Assembly (NCBI GenBank): GCA_947383005.1 | Contig: CANDBT010000003.1 | Coordinates: forward strand, 1-64,000 | Direction: 5' to 3' | Source: an uncultured bacterium | Lineage (GTDB): Bacteria; Bacillota; Clostridia; Lachnospirales; Lachnospiraceae | DNA length: 64,000 bases | In this document: piece after piece, positions 1 through 7,901 of the stretch | How positions within the stretch are numbered: position 1 is the first letter of the stretch | Layout of the letters: each line of letters opens with the position of its first letter | The notes under the pieces: model-generated | Database searches by the model: none | Told to the model about the DNA's origin: nothing | Seen by the model: the letters and a program-made list of their open reading frames with translations, nothing else | Position numbers and translations under genes: made by a program

Positions 1-80
1 GACTGTTTTTATTTGGTTTTCCCCATCGGGCGGATGCCCGATGCTTCTTGTCCGGTAAAGCCGGACAAGAAGATATCCCC
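1..80 (+). repeat. Family 2 structured repeat, partial copy
   Basis: This is the right part of a family 2 repeat whose left arm lies outside the window. It contains the arm ending GGTTTTCCCC, a hairpin with ATCGGGC/GCCCGAT arms, and a second hairpin with CTTCTTGTCCGG/CCGGACAAGAAG arms. The same 80 bases recur almost unchanged at 159-238. Confidence 0.8.
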
Positions 81-108
81 GAAAATAGCAACTCATTTCT
101 GATACAAT

Positions 109-238
109 TCGTGGGGCGGGGAAAACCAGATGAAAACAGGCGTCAAGCATGCTTGTAAGACTGTTTTTATTTGGTTTTCCCCATCGGGCGGATGCCCGAT
201 GCTTCTTGTCCGGCAAAGCCGGACAAGAAGATATCCCA
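109..238 (+). repeat. Family 2 structured repeat, complete copy
   Basis: The left arm GGGGAAAACCAGATGAAAAC (about 119-138) pairs imperfectly with the arm at 161-182. The loop between them holds the family core GTCAAGCATGCTTGTAAG. Two further hairpins follow, with arms ATCGGGC/GCCCGAT and CTTCTTGTCCGG/CCGGACAAGAAG. The repeat lies just past the 3' end of the minus-strand lacI-type gene and could act as its terminator, though no clear U-tract is seen. Confidence 0.8.
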
Positions 239-268
239 TAAATGGTTGTTGTTTTTCGGTTGCGACCG

Positions 269-1270
269 TCAGAATTTTGTGGTTGCCCGGATGATCAAAT
301 CAGCGGCTATAGTAGTTCGGGTAGGTACATTGCTGCCGTGAAAGACTCCCATTAACGTATTGATTGTGGTATTGCACAAGGTTTCGATTTTACTGTCGAT
401 AGACGTAAGCTCGGGATCCGTACAGAGAGCGTAGCTGGAATTATTATAACCGATAATGCTTAAGCTATCAGGGATTTCCCGGCCGGTCATGTTGGCATAT
501 TTGACTGCGCCCACAGCCAGGGCGTCATCAGAGGCTAATACGGCGTCAAAGCTCAGACCAGAATGATCAAGGCGCAGCAGCAAATCGCGGGCAGATGTCA
601 CATCTTTGGGGCATTGGCGGATGTATTTTTCTCGGACAGGCAGGCCGCATCCGGCCAGGGCATCCTGATATCCGTTCATTTTGTTGACTCCGCTGTAAGA
701 GTAGCTGGTATAGAGATATAATATATCCCGGCAGCCGGAAGAAATCAGCCGGCTGGCGGCTTCATGGGTGGCATGCCGGTCGTCACAGACAGTGGAGTAA
801 ATATTTTCCCCTTTCAGATAGCCGTTGACCAACATAATCGGGAGTTCCCGTGAGGCATCGATCAAGTACTGATTGTCCATGGGGTTCATCTCAATAAGCT
901 TGGAGCCGGCCAGTATAATCGCATCCACTTTTTTGGAGCGGAGCAGGTTGAAATACTTTTGCCGGGTTTCCAGAGAGTTGCCTGTGCAGCAGAGGATGGA
1001 ATCATATCCGTGAGTACGCAGACCCCGTTCCAGATAGGAGATGGCGTGAGCCAGATAGGGGTCTGAGGAATCGGAACACATGATGCCAATGGTGTAGATC
1101 GTACCTAATCCCAGACCTCTGGCGAAAACATTGGGCGTATAGCCTAGATCGTTCATAACTTCCAGAACCAGATTCCTGGTGCGGTCGCTGACATTGGGAC
1201 TGCCGTTGAGCACTCGGGAAACCGTAGCGATGGAAACGCCTGCTTTTCTGGATACGTCATATATGTTCAT
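269..1270 (-). CDS. LacI-family transcriptional regulator, probable uronate repressor
   Basis: This 333-residue protein has the usual LacI/GalR layout: an N-terminal helix-turn-helix (NIYDVSRKAGVSIATVSRVL, residues 2-21), the hinge-helix region, and a periplasmic-binding-protein-like effector domain to the C-terminus. The start at 1270 is chosen over an upstream in-frame ATG at 1291 because AAAGGAGAG lies at 1276-1284 with good spacing and because LacI proteins begin right before the helix-turn-helix. It is divergent from altronate dehydratase. Two near-identical 14-bp palindromes lie in the shared spacer, one near its own start and one at the expected start point of the uxaA transcript, so repression of uxaA and autoregulation are likely. 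The effector is not visible from sequence; a hexuronate or a keto-deoxy sugar acid is inferred from context. Confidence 0.9.
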   Translation of the reverse strand: MNIYDVSRKAGVSIATVSRVLNGSPNVSDRTRNLVLEVMNDLGYTPNVFARGLGLGTIYTIGIMCSDSSDPYLAHAISYLERGLRTHGYDSILCCTGNSLETRQKYFNLLRSKKVDAIILAGSKLIEMNPMDNQYLIDASRELPIMLVNGYLKGENIYSTVCDDRHATHEAASRLISSGCRDILYLYTSYSYSGVNKMNGYQDALAGCGLPVREKYIRQCPKDVTSARDLLLRLDHSGLSFDAVLASDDALAVGAVKYANMTGREIPDSLSIIGYNNSSYALCTDPELTSIDSKIETLCNTTINTLMGVFHGSNVPTRTTIAADLIIRATTKF

Positions 1271-1316
1271 CAGATCTCTCCTTTCGGCCAATAGAATTGT
1301 CCTCGAGCAGATGGCC

Positions 1317-1330
1317 TGTAAGTGCTTACA
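1317..1330. promoter_or_regulatory. LacI-type operator 1 (imperfect palindrome)
   Basis: The sequence TGTAAGTGCTTACA differs by one base from the perfect palindrome at 1521-1534. It lies 47 bases upstream of the start of the minus-strand regulator gene, which fits autoregulation. It also resembles the catabolite-repression cre consensus, which LacI-family sites share. Confidence 0.7.
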
Positions 1331-1488
1331 AAATTAATTCAATTATTTAGGAAGCAAAACCGGCTTCCTAAATCGGATTTGCGGCACGAAAAGCTGTGCC
1401 TTTTATCAAAATTAGCTTCGCAAATTCTGATAAGTTATATTATACGTATCAAATAAAAATAATGCAAGTGATTTATTTCATTTTCAGC

Positions 1489-1517
1489 TTGACTTATGGG
1501 AAAAGATTCTGTAAAAT
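1489..1517 (+). promoter_or_regulatory. Sigma-A promoter of uxaA
   Basis: TTGACT (1489-1494) and TAAAAT (1512-1517) are separated by 17 bases. The operator at 1521-1534 begins four bases after the -10 box, so a bound repressor would cover the start point. Confidence 0.8.
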
Positions 1518-1520
1518 AAT

Positions 1521-1534
1521 TGTAAGCGCTTACA
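1521..1534. promoter_or_regulatory. LacI-type operator 2 (perfect palindrome)
   Basis: TGTAAGCGCTTACA is a perfect 14-bp palindrome with the central CG typical of LacI/GalR and CcpA cre sites. It sits at the uxaA transcription start. CcpA binding is an alternative or additional reading, because the sequence also fits the cre consensus. Confidence 0.8.
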
Positions 1535-1606
1535 TTAGCGATTATCCAGGGCTGCTGGCTGATTATGGGTACAGCAGACCGGCATCCAGGAAAAAGGAGA
1601 AGAGTC

Positions 1607-3088
1607 ATGCAGGATTTTATCAGAATTCATGAGGATGACAATGTGGCTGTGGCCCTGCGTCCCATTGCCAGAGGAGAGCGCCTTACGGCAGGCCCGTATG
1701 AGGTGAATGCGTTGGAGGAAATACCTCAAGGGCATAAATTTGCATTAAAAGAGATCGGGGAAGGGGAAGCCGTGGTTAAATATGGTTTTCGCATTGGTTT
1801 GGCGAAAGAGCATATACCCGCAGGGGGATGGGTCCATGTCCATAATTTAAAAACGGCTTTGGGAGATTTGCTTACCTATCAATACAATCCGGTGGTATCT
1901 GGCCTGGCAGAGACGGAACATGCCTATTTTGATGGATATCGCCGTACAGACAAAAAGGCGGGGGTTCGCAATGAGATCTGGATTATCCCTACCGTGGGCT
2001 GTGTAAATTCTATCGCCCGGGCCCTGGAGAAGGAGGCACAGAAGCTGGTACAGGGAACAGTGGAGGCGGTAGTTGCGTTTCCCCATCCTTATGGTTGTTC
2101 CCAAATGGGGGACGATCAGGAGAATACCAGGAAATTGCTGGCTGATATGATCCATCATCCCAATGCCGGCGGTGTGTTGGTGTTGGGGCTGGGTTGCGAG
2201 AACAGCAATATTCCGGTATTGAAGGATTATATAGGCGAGTATGACGAGCAGCGGGTTAAGTTTTTGCAATGTCAGGATGTGGAAGACGAGCATGCAGAGG
2301 CGATGAAGCTTTTGGAAGAGCTGGCGGCATATGCCGGTGCTTTTAGCCGGGAGAAGATTGACGCCAGTGAATTGATTATCGGGATGAAATGCGGAGGTTC
2401 CGACGGTCTGTCGGGAATTACTGCCAATCCAGTAGTCGGCGCTTTCTCTGATTTACTGATTTCCAAAGGAGGCACGACGATTTTGACGGAAGTGCCGGAG
2501 ATGTTTGGAGCGGAAACGATTTTGATGGATCGCTGCGAGAACGAGGAATTGTTCGATAAGACCGTATCCCTGATTAATGATTTTAAGAATTATTTTACCA
2601 GCCATAATCAGACGATATATGAGAATCCGTCTCCAGGCAACAAAAAGGGCGGTATTTCCACATTGGAGGATAAATCTTTAGGCTGTACGCAGAAATCCGG
2701 CAGTGCTCCGGTGAAAGGCGTTTTGTCTTACGGCGAGCAGGTAAAGGTAAAGGGGCTGAATCTGCTTTCCGCTCCGGGCAACGATTTGGTTGCGTCCACG
2801 GCACTGGCGGTTTCCGGCGCCCATATTGTGTTGTTTACTACGGGGAGAGGTACGCCCTTTGCTTCACCGGTGCCTACGGTTAAGATTTCCAGCAATTCCC
2901 GGTTGGCCGGCCATAAGGATCATTGGATTGATTTTAATGCCGGACGTATGGTGGAGGATAAGTCAAAGGCGGAATTGGCTGAGGCGCTGTTTGATTATGT
3001 GCTTCAGGTGGCTTCCGGCCGGAAAGTGAAGGCAGAAAAAGCAGGATTCCATGATATGGCGATATTTAAGCAGGGAGTTACTTTATAA
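1607..3088 (+). CDS. uxaA: Altronate dehydratase (UxaA family)
   Basis: This 493-residue enzyme is predicted to dehydrate D-altronate to 2-keto-3-deoxy-D-gluconate in the galacturonate branch of uronate catabolism. It has both parts of a full-length UxaA: an N-terminal SAF-like domain (residues 1-90, with HVHNLKT) and the large C-terminal lyase domain containing GYRRTDKKAGVRN, a GCSQMGDD segment and a Cys-rich GLGCE/GMKCGGSDG region that probably forms the metal site. Length matches E. coli UxaA (about 495). The ATG at 1607 is preferred to one at 1565 because AAAAAGGAGA precedes it. KDG produced here would feed kdgK and eda about 2 kb downstream. The related galactarate dehydratase GarD is a less likely alternative. 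Confidence 0.9.
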   Translation: MQDFIRIHEDDNVAVALRPIARGERLTAGPYEVNALEEIPQGHKFALKEIGEGEAVVKYGFRIGLAKEHIPAGGWVHVHNLKTALGDLLTYQYNPVVSGLAETEHAYFDGYRRTDKKAGVRNEIWIIPTVGCVNSIARALEKEAQKLVQGTVEAVVAFPHPYGCSQMGDDQENTRKLLADMIHHPNAGGVLVLGLGCENSNIPVLKDYIGEYDEQRVKFLQCQDVEDEHAEAMKLLEELAAYAGAFSREKIDASELIIGMKCGGSDGLSGITANPVVGAFSDLLISKGGTTILTEVPEMFGAETILMDRCENEELFDKTVSLINDFKNYFTSHNQTIYENPSPGNKKGGISTLEDKSLGCTQKSGSAPVKGVLSYGEQVKVKGLNLLSAPGNDLVASTALAVSGAHIVLFTTGRGTPFASPVPTVKISSNSRLAGHKDHWIDFNAGRMVEDKSKAELAEALFDYVLQVASGRKVKAEKAGFHDMAIFKQGVTL

Positions 3089-3174
3089 TACGGAAATTTC
3101 GACGGAATGATAGCGAATAAACGTAATATCAGATGGACATCCCAGCTTGTGTCCGGTGCAGACGGGAAGATATC

Positions 3175-3207
3175 TTGTATCATAGGAAAGTGCGTTCTAT
3201 GATACAA
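3175..3207. repeat. Family 3 hairpin (AAGTGCG loop)
   Basis: A 13-bp stem (3175-3187 with 3195-3207) closes a 7-base loop AAGTGCG. The same loop with a different stem is found at 3353-3379. Confidence 0.7.
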
Positions 3208-3269
3208 AACGCTTCGTGTGGTTGCTGAGTGCCAGTGGCACTCGTTTAGCAACGACCGAAGTGGAACGT

Positions 3270-3346
3270 AGAGCGCACTCCGCGCAAAGGAAGATGGTTG
3301 CTGTCGCAACCGCGCTCCGGCGTGAGAGTCCGGCTCGCCGGACTCT
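3270..3346 (+). repeat. Family 1 structured repeat, divergent copy
   Basis: It has the family order: outer arm, AAAGGAAGATG strand, inner hairpin GTTGC-TGTC-GCAAC, outer arm, then a hairpin with arms AGAGTCCGG/CCGGACTCT at 3325-3346. The outer stem is weaker than in other copies (GAGCGC/GCGCTC). The final hairpin is followed by a T-rich stretch and could terminate the uxaA transcript. Confidence 0.55.
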
Positions 3347-3352
3347 TTGTTC

Positions 3353-3379
3353 TTTTATAGGAAAGTGCGTCCTATAAAA
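3353..3379. repeat. Family 3 hairpin (AAGTGCG loop)
   Basis: A 10-bp stem TTTTATAGGA/TCCTATAAAA encloses AAGTGCG. The loop and the closing GGA are the same as in the hairpin at 3175-3207, while the outer stem differs. Confidence 0.7.
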
Positions 3380-3404
3380 AAAAGCCCTCCGGGCAGGATC
3401 GTAC

Positions 3405-3477
3405 TGCGGCGGAGAGGAATCATGTCGCTAAAGCGACCCGCCGCAGGCGGAGAATCCTGCGGAGCAGGATTCTTTTT
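3405..3477 (+). repeat. Family 1 structured repeat copy
   Basis: Outer stem TGCGGCGG (3405-3412) pairs with CCGCCGCA (3438-3445). Between them lie AGAGGAATCATG and the inner hairpin GTCGC-TAAA-GCGAC. The terminal hairpin AGAATCCTGC/GCAGGATTCT (3451-3473) is followed by TTTT and resembles a terminator, about 30 bases before the iclR-type gene. Confidence 0.75.
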
Positions 3478-3506
3478 CATCTGAACGGATATGATAGACG
3501 GAAGGC

Positions 3507-4316
3507 ATGGTGACAGAGATGAAATTAAACAGAACCACCCAAAGAACAGTGGAAATCCTTAAATTGGTATCCAAAGCTCCGGAGGGAATTACTTTGGATG
3601 ATATCTGCAGGAGCCTGCTGCTTCCCAAAACCAGTGCATATGATATTATAACCACGCTGGCGGAGATGGGAATGGTTAATGTGGACAAGGGAGCACGGCA
3701 AAAGTATACGATTGGCCTGACTGCCTACCGTATCGGCGTAAACTATACCAATAATCTGGATTTTATCGGCGCTGTCGAGCCTGAACTGAAACAGTTTGCC
3801 AAAAAAGTGGGAAAGACGGTATTTTTCGGTGTGCGATCCGACCATGAAGTAGTGTACCTTTGCAAATCCGAGCCGGAAAATCCGATCATTACCACAGCTA
3901 CGGTAGGGACAAAAAATCCGATGTATTGTACCTCTTTGGGAAAGGCGATTTTGGCTTACAGTGATGAGGAGACTCTCGGCCAAGTCCTTGGGCGGATTAA
4001 ATTTGTCCGGAAAACGGAAAATACCATTATGGATAAAGAATCGCTTTTGGAAGAATTGGACAAAGTAAGAAGACAGGGTTATGCTTTGGATGCCAGGGAA
4101 GTGGAGGACCATATGGAATGTGTGGGTTCACCGGTATTTGGAGCTGATGGGAGCGTTATTGGCGCTATCAGTGTATCCAGTTTATACAAGCCTACGGAAG
4201 ATTATGAGTCTTTGGGATGTCTGGTGGCAAAAAAGGCGGAGGAGCTTTCAAAAATGTTGGGATATATAGGGGAAAAAGGACATTTTCCTCTTGACAAATC
4301 CTTAGTAAAAGATTAA
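3507..4316 (+). CDS. IclR-family transcriptional regulator (KdgR-like)
   Basis: This 269-residue protein has an N-terminal winged helix (RTTQRTVEILKLVSKAPEGI onward) and a C-terminal IclR effector domain, with the typical CTSLGKAILAY segment and the late EVEDHMECVGSPVFG segment. IclR-family members such as KdgR control pectin and uronate genes and sense KDG or similar acids. Its position between uxaA and the eda-kdgK pair, with a palindrome directly in front of eda, suggests it regulates that operon. The start at 3507 follows GGAAGG; an ATG at 3519 is a second option. The effector is inferred from context only. Confidence 0.88.
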   Translation: MVTEMKLNRTTQRTVEILKLVSKAPEGITLDDICRSLLLPKTSAYDIITTLAEMGMVNVDKGARQKYTIGLTAYRIGVNYTNNLDFIGAVEPELKQFAKKVGKTVFFGVRSDHEVVYLCKSEPENPIITTATVGTKNPMYCTSLGKAILAYSDEETLGQVLGRIKFVRKTENTIMDKESLLEELDKVRRQGYALDAREVEDHMECVGSPVFGADGSVIGAISVSSLYKPTEDYESLGCLVAKKAEELSKMLGYIGEKGHFPLDKSLVKD

Positions 4317-4319
4317 TAT
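4291..4319 (+). promoter_or_regulatory. Sigma-A promoter of eda-kdgK
   Basis: TTGACA (4291-4296), 17-base spacer, TAATAT (4314-4319). The promoter overlaps the last codons of the iclR-type gene, so eda-kdgK can be transcribed independently of it. Confidence 0.8.
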
Positions 4320-4329
4320 TTAAGTATAA

Positions 4330-4361
4330 TTCGTATTTGTGAAATACGTTCGCATATACGA
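4330..4361. promoter_or_regulatory. Candidate IclR/KdgR operator
   Basis: Nested inverted repeats lie just downstream of the predicted start point. CGTATTT-GTG-AAATACG (4332-4348) is a perfect palindrome, and TTCGTAT (4330-4336) also pairs with ATACGAA (4355-4361). Location and symmetry fit a repressor site. Assignment to the adjacent IclR protein is inference. Confidence 0.6.
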
Positions 4362-4385
4362 AAAATAGAAAAGGAGAAGAGAACA

Positions 4386-5039
4386 ATGAAAAAAGAACAA
4401 GTATTGGCAAGGATGAAGGAAGACTGCCTGGTAGCCGTGGTTCGCGCCAAGAATCTGGAGCAGGGCGAAAAAGTTGTTGACGCTATTGTGGAGGGCGGTA
4501 TTAATTTTATCGAGATCACCATGACTATGGATGAGGGAAATCCAGTTGAATTTATTGCCGCCATGGCAAAAAAATATAAAGATAATGACAGAGTCGTTAT
4601 CGGCGCAGGGACTGTTCTTGATCCGGAGACAGCCAGAGCCGTCATTCTGGCAGGCGCTAATTATGTAGTAAGCCCAAGTCTCAATGTGGAGACGATCAAG
4701 CTGTGCAACCGTTATCGTGTGCCGATGCTGCCAGGTGTGCTGACGCCAACCGAGGCTGTTACCGCTATGGAAGCCGGCTGTGACGTGATTAAGATTTTCC
4801 CGGGAAATATTGTCGGACCGGCGGCAATCAGTTCCTTTAAAGGCCCGCTTCCCCAGGGTGAATTCATGCCTTCCGGTGGCGTAGATGTCGATAACGTAGA
4901 CAAGTGGATCAAGGCAGGCGCATATGCAGTAGGAACAGGGAGCAGCCTGACCAAGGGTGCTAAGACCGGAGATTTTGCGGCTGTCACCGCAAAGGCCAAA
5001 GAGTTTGTGGAAGCCGTGGCAGCGGCCCGTGCGAAGTAA
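4386..5039 (+). CDS. eda: 2-dehydro-3-deoxyphosphogluconate aldolase (KDPG/KHG aldolase)
   Basis: This 217-residue class I aldolase is predicted to cleave KDPG to pyruvate and glyceraldehyde-3-phosphate. Family signatures include the active-site glutamate segment INFIEITMTM, the GAGTVLDPETA strand, the Schiff-base lysine in CDVIKIFPGNIVGP and the phosphate-binding MPSGGVDVDNV. A strong AAAAGGAGAAG site precedes the ATG. It is first gene of an operon with kdgK, with an 83-base gap between them. Confidence 0.95.
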   Translation: MKKEQVLARMKEDCLVAVVRAKNLEQGEKVVDAIVEGGINFIEITMTMDEGNPVEFIAAMAKKYKDNDRVVIGAGTVLDPETARAVILAGANYVVSPSLNVETIKLCNRYRVPMLPGVLTPTEAVTAMEAGCDVIKIFPGNIVGPAAISSFKGPLPQGEFMPSGGVDVDNVDKWIKAGAYAVGTGSSLTKGAKTGDFAAVTAKAKEFVEAVAAARAK

Positions 5040-5122
5040 GAAAGGGATCACTAAAGTGCGAAGGCTGTGGTTGAAGGACAGCCAACAACTGCAGTATTAT
5101 AAAAGAAAAAGGAGAGTAAAAA

Positions 5123-6154
5123 ATGGCAAAAGTAGTAACGATGGGCGAAATCATGCTGAGATTGTCAACCCCCAACAATGAAAAGTTTATCCAGGCTGAC
5201 GAGTTTGACGTGAATTACGGCGGTGGAGAAGCCAATGTGGCGGTATCTTTGGCAAACTATTGCCATGATGCCGAGTTTGTGACTGCAGTCCCGAACAATC
5301 CTATCGGCGAGTGTGCAGTAGCGGCATTGAGAAAATACAATGTTGGGACAAAAAACATTGTGAGAAGCGGCGAAAGGCTGGGAATTTATTATTTGGAAAC
5401 CGGTTCGGCAATGAGGGCTTCCAATGTGGTTTATGACCGTGCACATTCTTCTATTGCTACGGCTACCCCAGATCAGTTTGATTTTGATGCGATTTTTGCC
5501 GATTGCGATTGGTTCCATTTTACCGGCATTACCCCGGCAGTCAGCGACAGTGCCGCCGAGCTCACAGAAGCAGCCTTGAAGGCCGCCAAGGCTCATAACG
5601 TGACGGTATCTGTTGACTTAAACTTCCGCAAGAAATTATGGTCTTCCGAGAAGGCTCAGAAGGTGATGACCAATCTGATGCAGTATGTGGATGTCTGTAT
5701 TGGCAATGAAGAAGATGCAGAAAAGGTATTGGGCTTTAAACCAGGCAAAACCGATGTGACGTCCGGTGAGCTGGAGCTGGCGGGTTATGTGGATATTTTC
5801 AATCAGATGGCTGACAAGTTTGGCTTTAAATACATTATCAGTTCTCTGCGTGAAAGCTTTTCCGCTTCCAATAACGGTTGGTCTGCCTGCATTATGGACG
5901 GAGAGACTCGCGAATTCTATCATTCCAGAAAGTATTCTATCACTCCTATTGTGGACCGTGTGGGCGGCGGAGATTCCTTTGCTGCTGGTTTGATTTGCGG
6001 CCTGTTGGATAAGAAGGATATGAAAGCTGCTCTGGAATATGCGGTTGCCGCTTCTGCCTTGAAGCATACCATCCCGGGCGACTTTAACTTGGTTACCCGT
6101 GCTGATGTGGAGAATCTGGCCGGCGGCGACGGTTCAGGCCGTGTACAGAGATAA
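5123..6154 (+). CDS. kdgK: 2-keto-3-deoxygluconate kinase (PfkB family)
   Basis: This 343-residue sugar kinase of the ribokinase/PfkB family is predicted to phosphorylate KDG to KDPG, the substrate of the upstream aldolase. The N-terminal substrate-binding GGGEANVAVSLA and the C-terminal PfkB signature VGGGDSFAAGLICGLL with its catalytic aspartate are present. The length suits KdgK. It follows eda with its own AAAAGGAG site. KDG kinase is favoured over a generic fructokinase because of the uxaA and eda neighbours. Confidence 0.92.
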   Translation: MAKVVTMGEIMLRLSTPNNEKFIQADEFDVNYGGGEANVAVSLANYCHDAEFVTAVPNNPIGECAVAALRKYNVGTKNIVRSGERLGIYYLETGSAMRASNVVYDRAHSSIATATPDQFDFDAIFADCDWFHFTGITPAVSDSAAELTEAALKAAKAHNVTVSVDLNFRKKLWSSEKAQKVMTNLMQYVDVCIGNEEDAEKVLGFKPGKTDVTSGELELAGYVDIFNQMADKFGFKYIISSLRESFSASNNGWSACIMDGETREFYHSRKYSITPIVDRVGGGDSFAAGLICGLLDKKDMKAALEYAVAASALKHTIPGDFNLVTRADVENLAGGDGSGRVQR

Positions 6155-6210
6155 TCGGCGGCAGCAAACAATAGCGAGGGGCTACAGCAAAAAGAACAAT
6201 AATATCAGCA

Positions 6211-6280
6211 GGGGCTGAACAGCCCCGTATAAGGTTGAGAGAAGATATGGCTAATTTCCGCAAGCGGGATTAGCCATTTC
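6211..6280 (+). terminator. Hairpin pair after kdgK, probable terminator
   Basis: A short GGGGCT-GAAC-AGCCCC hairpin (6211-6226) is followed by a longer stem-loop at 6247-6277 with arms ATGGCTAAT/ATTAGCCAT and then TTCCTCT. The U-tract is weak. Confidence 0.5.
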
Positions 6281-6335
6281 CTCTATAGGAAAGATTGATA
6301 GAAAGTTCACACAAGGGAAAGAGAGGTATTGAGTT

Positions 6336-7586
6336 ATGGCATCAGTTATGGGAAATGTAATCGTAGGACAGTCTGGGGGACCGACAGCCGTTATTAATTC
6401 CAGTTTGGCGGGAGTATTTAAGACTGCCAGGGACAGGGGGGCGAAAAAGGTTTTTGGTATGCTTCATGGCGTGCAGGGGCTTTTGCAGGAGAGAATCGTA
6501 GATTTGTCTGAACATATCCGCAGCGATTTGGATATTGATTTGCTGAAACGAACACCATCATCATTTTTAGGCTCCTGCCGTTACAAATTGCCGGAAATTA
6601 AAGATGACCAGGAGACATATAATAAGATTTTTGCTATTTTGGAAAAGCTGGAGATTGAATATTTCTTTTATATTGGCGGAAATGACTCCATGGATACCAT
6701 TAAAAAACTGTCGGATTATGCGATTTTAAACGGCAGCAAGATTCGTTTCATGGGCGTACCCAAAACAATTGACAATGATTTGGCCGTGACTGACCATACG
6801 CCGGGTTTTGGCAGCGCAGCAAAGTATATTGCTTCTATTACCAAAGAAGTTATTCGGGACGGTCTGGTGTACGATCAGCAGAACGTAACCTTGATCGAGA
6901 TTATGGGCCGCAATGCCGGCTGGCTGACCGGCGCCGCTGCTCTGGCTAAAGGAGAGGACTGTGAAGGGCCGGATATGTTGTTTTTGCCGGAACTGACTTT
7001 TGACGTAGATGTTTTTATGAAAAGGGTGGCGGAAATCCATAAAGTAAAAAAATCGGTGGTAATTGCCATTTCCGAGGGGGTCAAAGTGGCGGATGGCCGT
7101 TATGTCTGTGAGCTGACAGACAATATTGATTATGTGGATGCCTTTGGCCATCGCCAGCTTACCGGTACAGCCCGTTATCTGGCCGAGAAAATATCCAAAG
7201 AGGTAGGCTGCAAGACCAGGGCAATCGAGTTCAACTCCCTGCAGCGTTGTGCTTCCCATATTGTAGGGCGTGTGGATATTACCGAGGCGTATCAGGTAGG
7301 AGGAGCCGCCGTAAAAGCCGCTTTTGAAGGGGAAACAGGAAAAATGATTATCCTGAAGAGAATTTCCGACGATCCTTATTTGTGTGTGACGGATATTTAT
7401 GACGTACATAAGATTGCCAACGTAGAGAAAAAAGTTCCCAGGGAGTGGATCAACGAAGCAGGCGATTATGTAACTCAGGAATTCGTCAATTATGTGCGTC
7501 CTCTGATTCAGGCAGAGCTGACGCCGATGATGGTGGATGGCCTGCCCAGGCATCTCAGGCTGGAAGATATCAGCTATGGGAAGTAA
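6336..7586 (+). CDS. pfp: 6-phosphofructokinase, probably PPi-dependent
   Basis: This 416-residue PFK of the ATP/PPi superfamily phosphorylates fructose-6-phosphate. The phosphoryl-donor motif reads YIGGNDSMDT where ATP enzymes have GGDGS and many PPi enzymes GGDD. Together with Lys in MGVPKTIDNDL (Gly in ATP enzymes), this favours pyrophosphate as donor according to the known rule for the family. Asn in place of the first Asp of GGDD is unusual. Further motifs are GRNAGWLTGAAA and the substrate segment SEGV. The gene stands alone after the uronate genes and is closed by a strong terminator. Donor choice is inferred from residues only. Confidence 0.85.
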   Translation: MASVMGNVIVGQSGGPTAVINSSLAGVFKTARDRGAKKVFGMLHGVQGLLQERIVDLSEHIRSDLDIDLLKRTPSSFLGSCRYKLPEIKDDQETYNKIFAILEKLEIEYFFYIGGNDSMDTIKKLSDYAILNGSKIRFMGVPKTIDNDLAVTDHTPGFGSAAKYIASITKEVIRDGLVYDQQNVTLIEIMGRNAGWLTGAAALAKGEDCEGPDMLFLPELTFDVDVFMKRVAEIHKVKKSVVIAISEGVKVADGRYVCELTDNIDYVDAFGHRQLTGTARYLAEKISKEVGCKTRAIEFNSLQRCASHIVGRVDITEAYQVGGAAVKAAFEGETGKMIILKRISDDPYLCVTDIYDVHKIANVEKKVPREWINEAGDYVTQEFVNYVRPLIQAELTPMMVDGLPRHLRLEDISYGK

Positions 7587-7661
7587 TCTTTAGCAGTAGT
7601 TCCTTTTTAAGATATTGGTTGCTATTTTTAACGATGTATAATTATACAATATATTTATATA

Positions 7662-7702
7662 AAAATAAGAGCTGCTCAGTCTGAATGAGTAGCTCTTATT
7701 TT
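7662..7702 (+). terminator. Intrinsic terminator after phosphofructokinase
   Basis: Arms AAAATAAGAGCTGCTCA (7662-7678) and TGAGTAGCTCTTATTTT (7686-7702) form a long stem ending in a T-run. Confidence 0.85.
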
Positions 7703-7779
7703 TTATGCAATTTTATAAAATTTTAAACGCAATAATTAAAAATGATAAATTTATCCTTTTTGAGATGCTGAATAATAAC

Positions 7780-7844
7780 ATGTAAAGAAAACTTGACAAA
7801 ATGATAAAATAGATATACTATATATGTAAAGGAAACTTGTCAAA
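7780..7844 (+). promoter_or_regulatory. Promoter with duplicated operator-like element
   Basis: TTGACA (7793-7798) is followed at 17 bases by TACTAT (7816-7821); TATACT (7814-7819) is a shorter-spaced option. A 20-bp element TGTAAAGAAAACTTGACAAA (7780-7799) overlaps the -35 box and recurs as TGTAAAGGAAACTTGTCAAA at 7825-7844 over the start region. The two copies, 45 bp apart on the same strand, look like binding sites for the Xre protein encoded next. Confidence 0.7.
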
Positions 7845-7901
7845 TGAAAAGCAATAAATGTCGTAAACTGCATATGGTTTCGTTTTATTAGGAAGGAGCA
7901 T

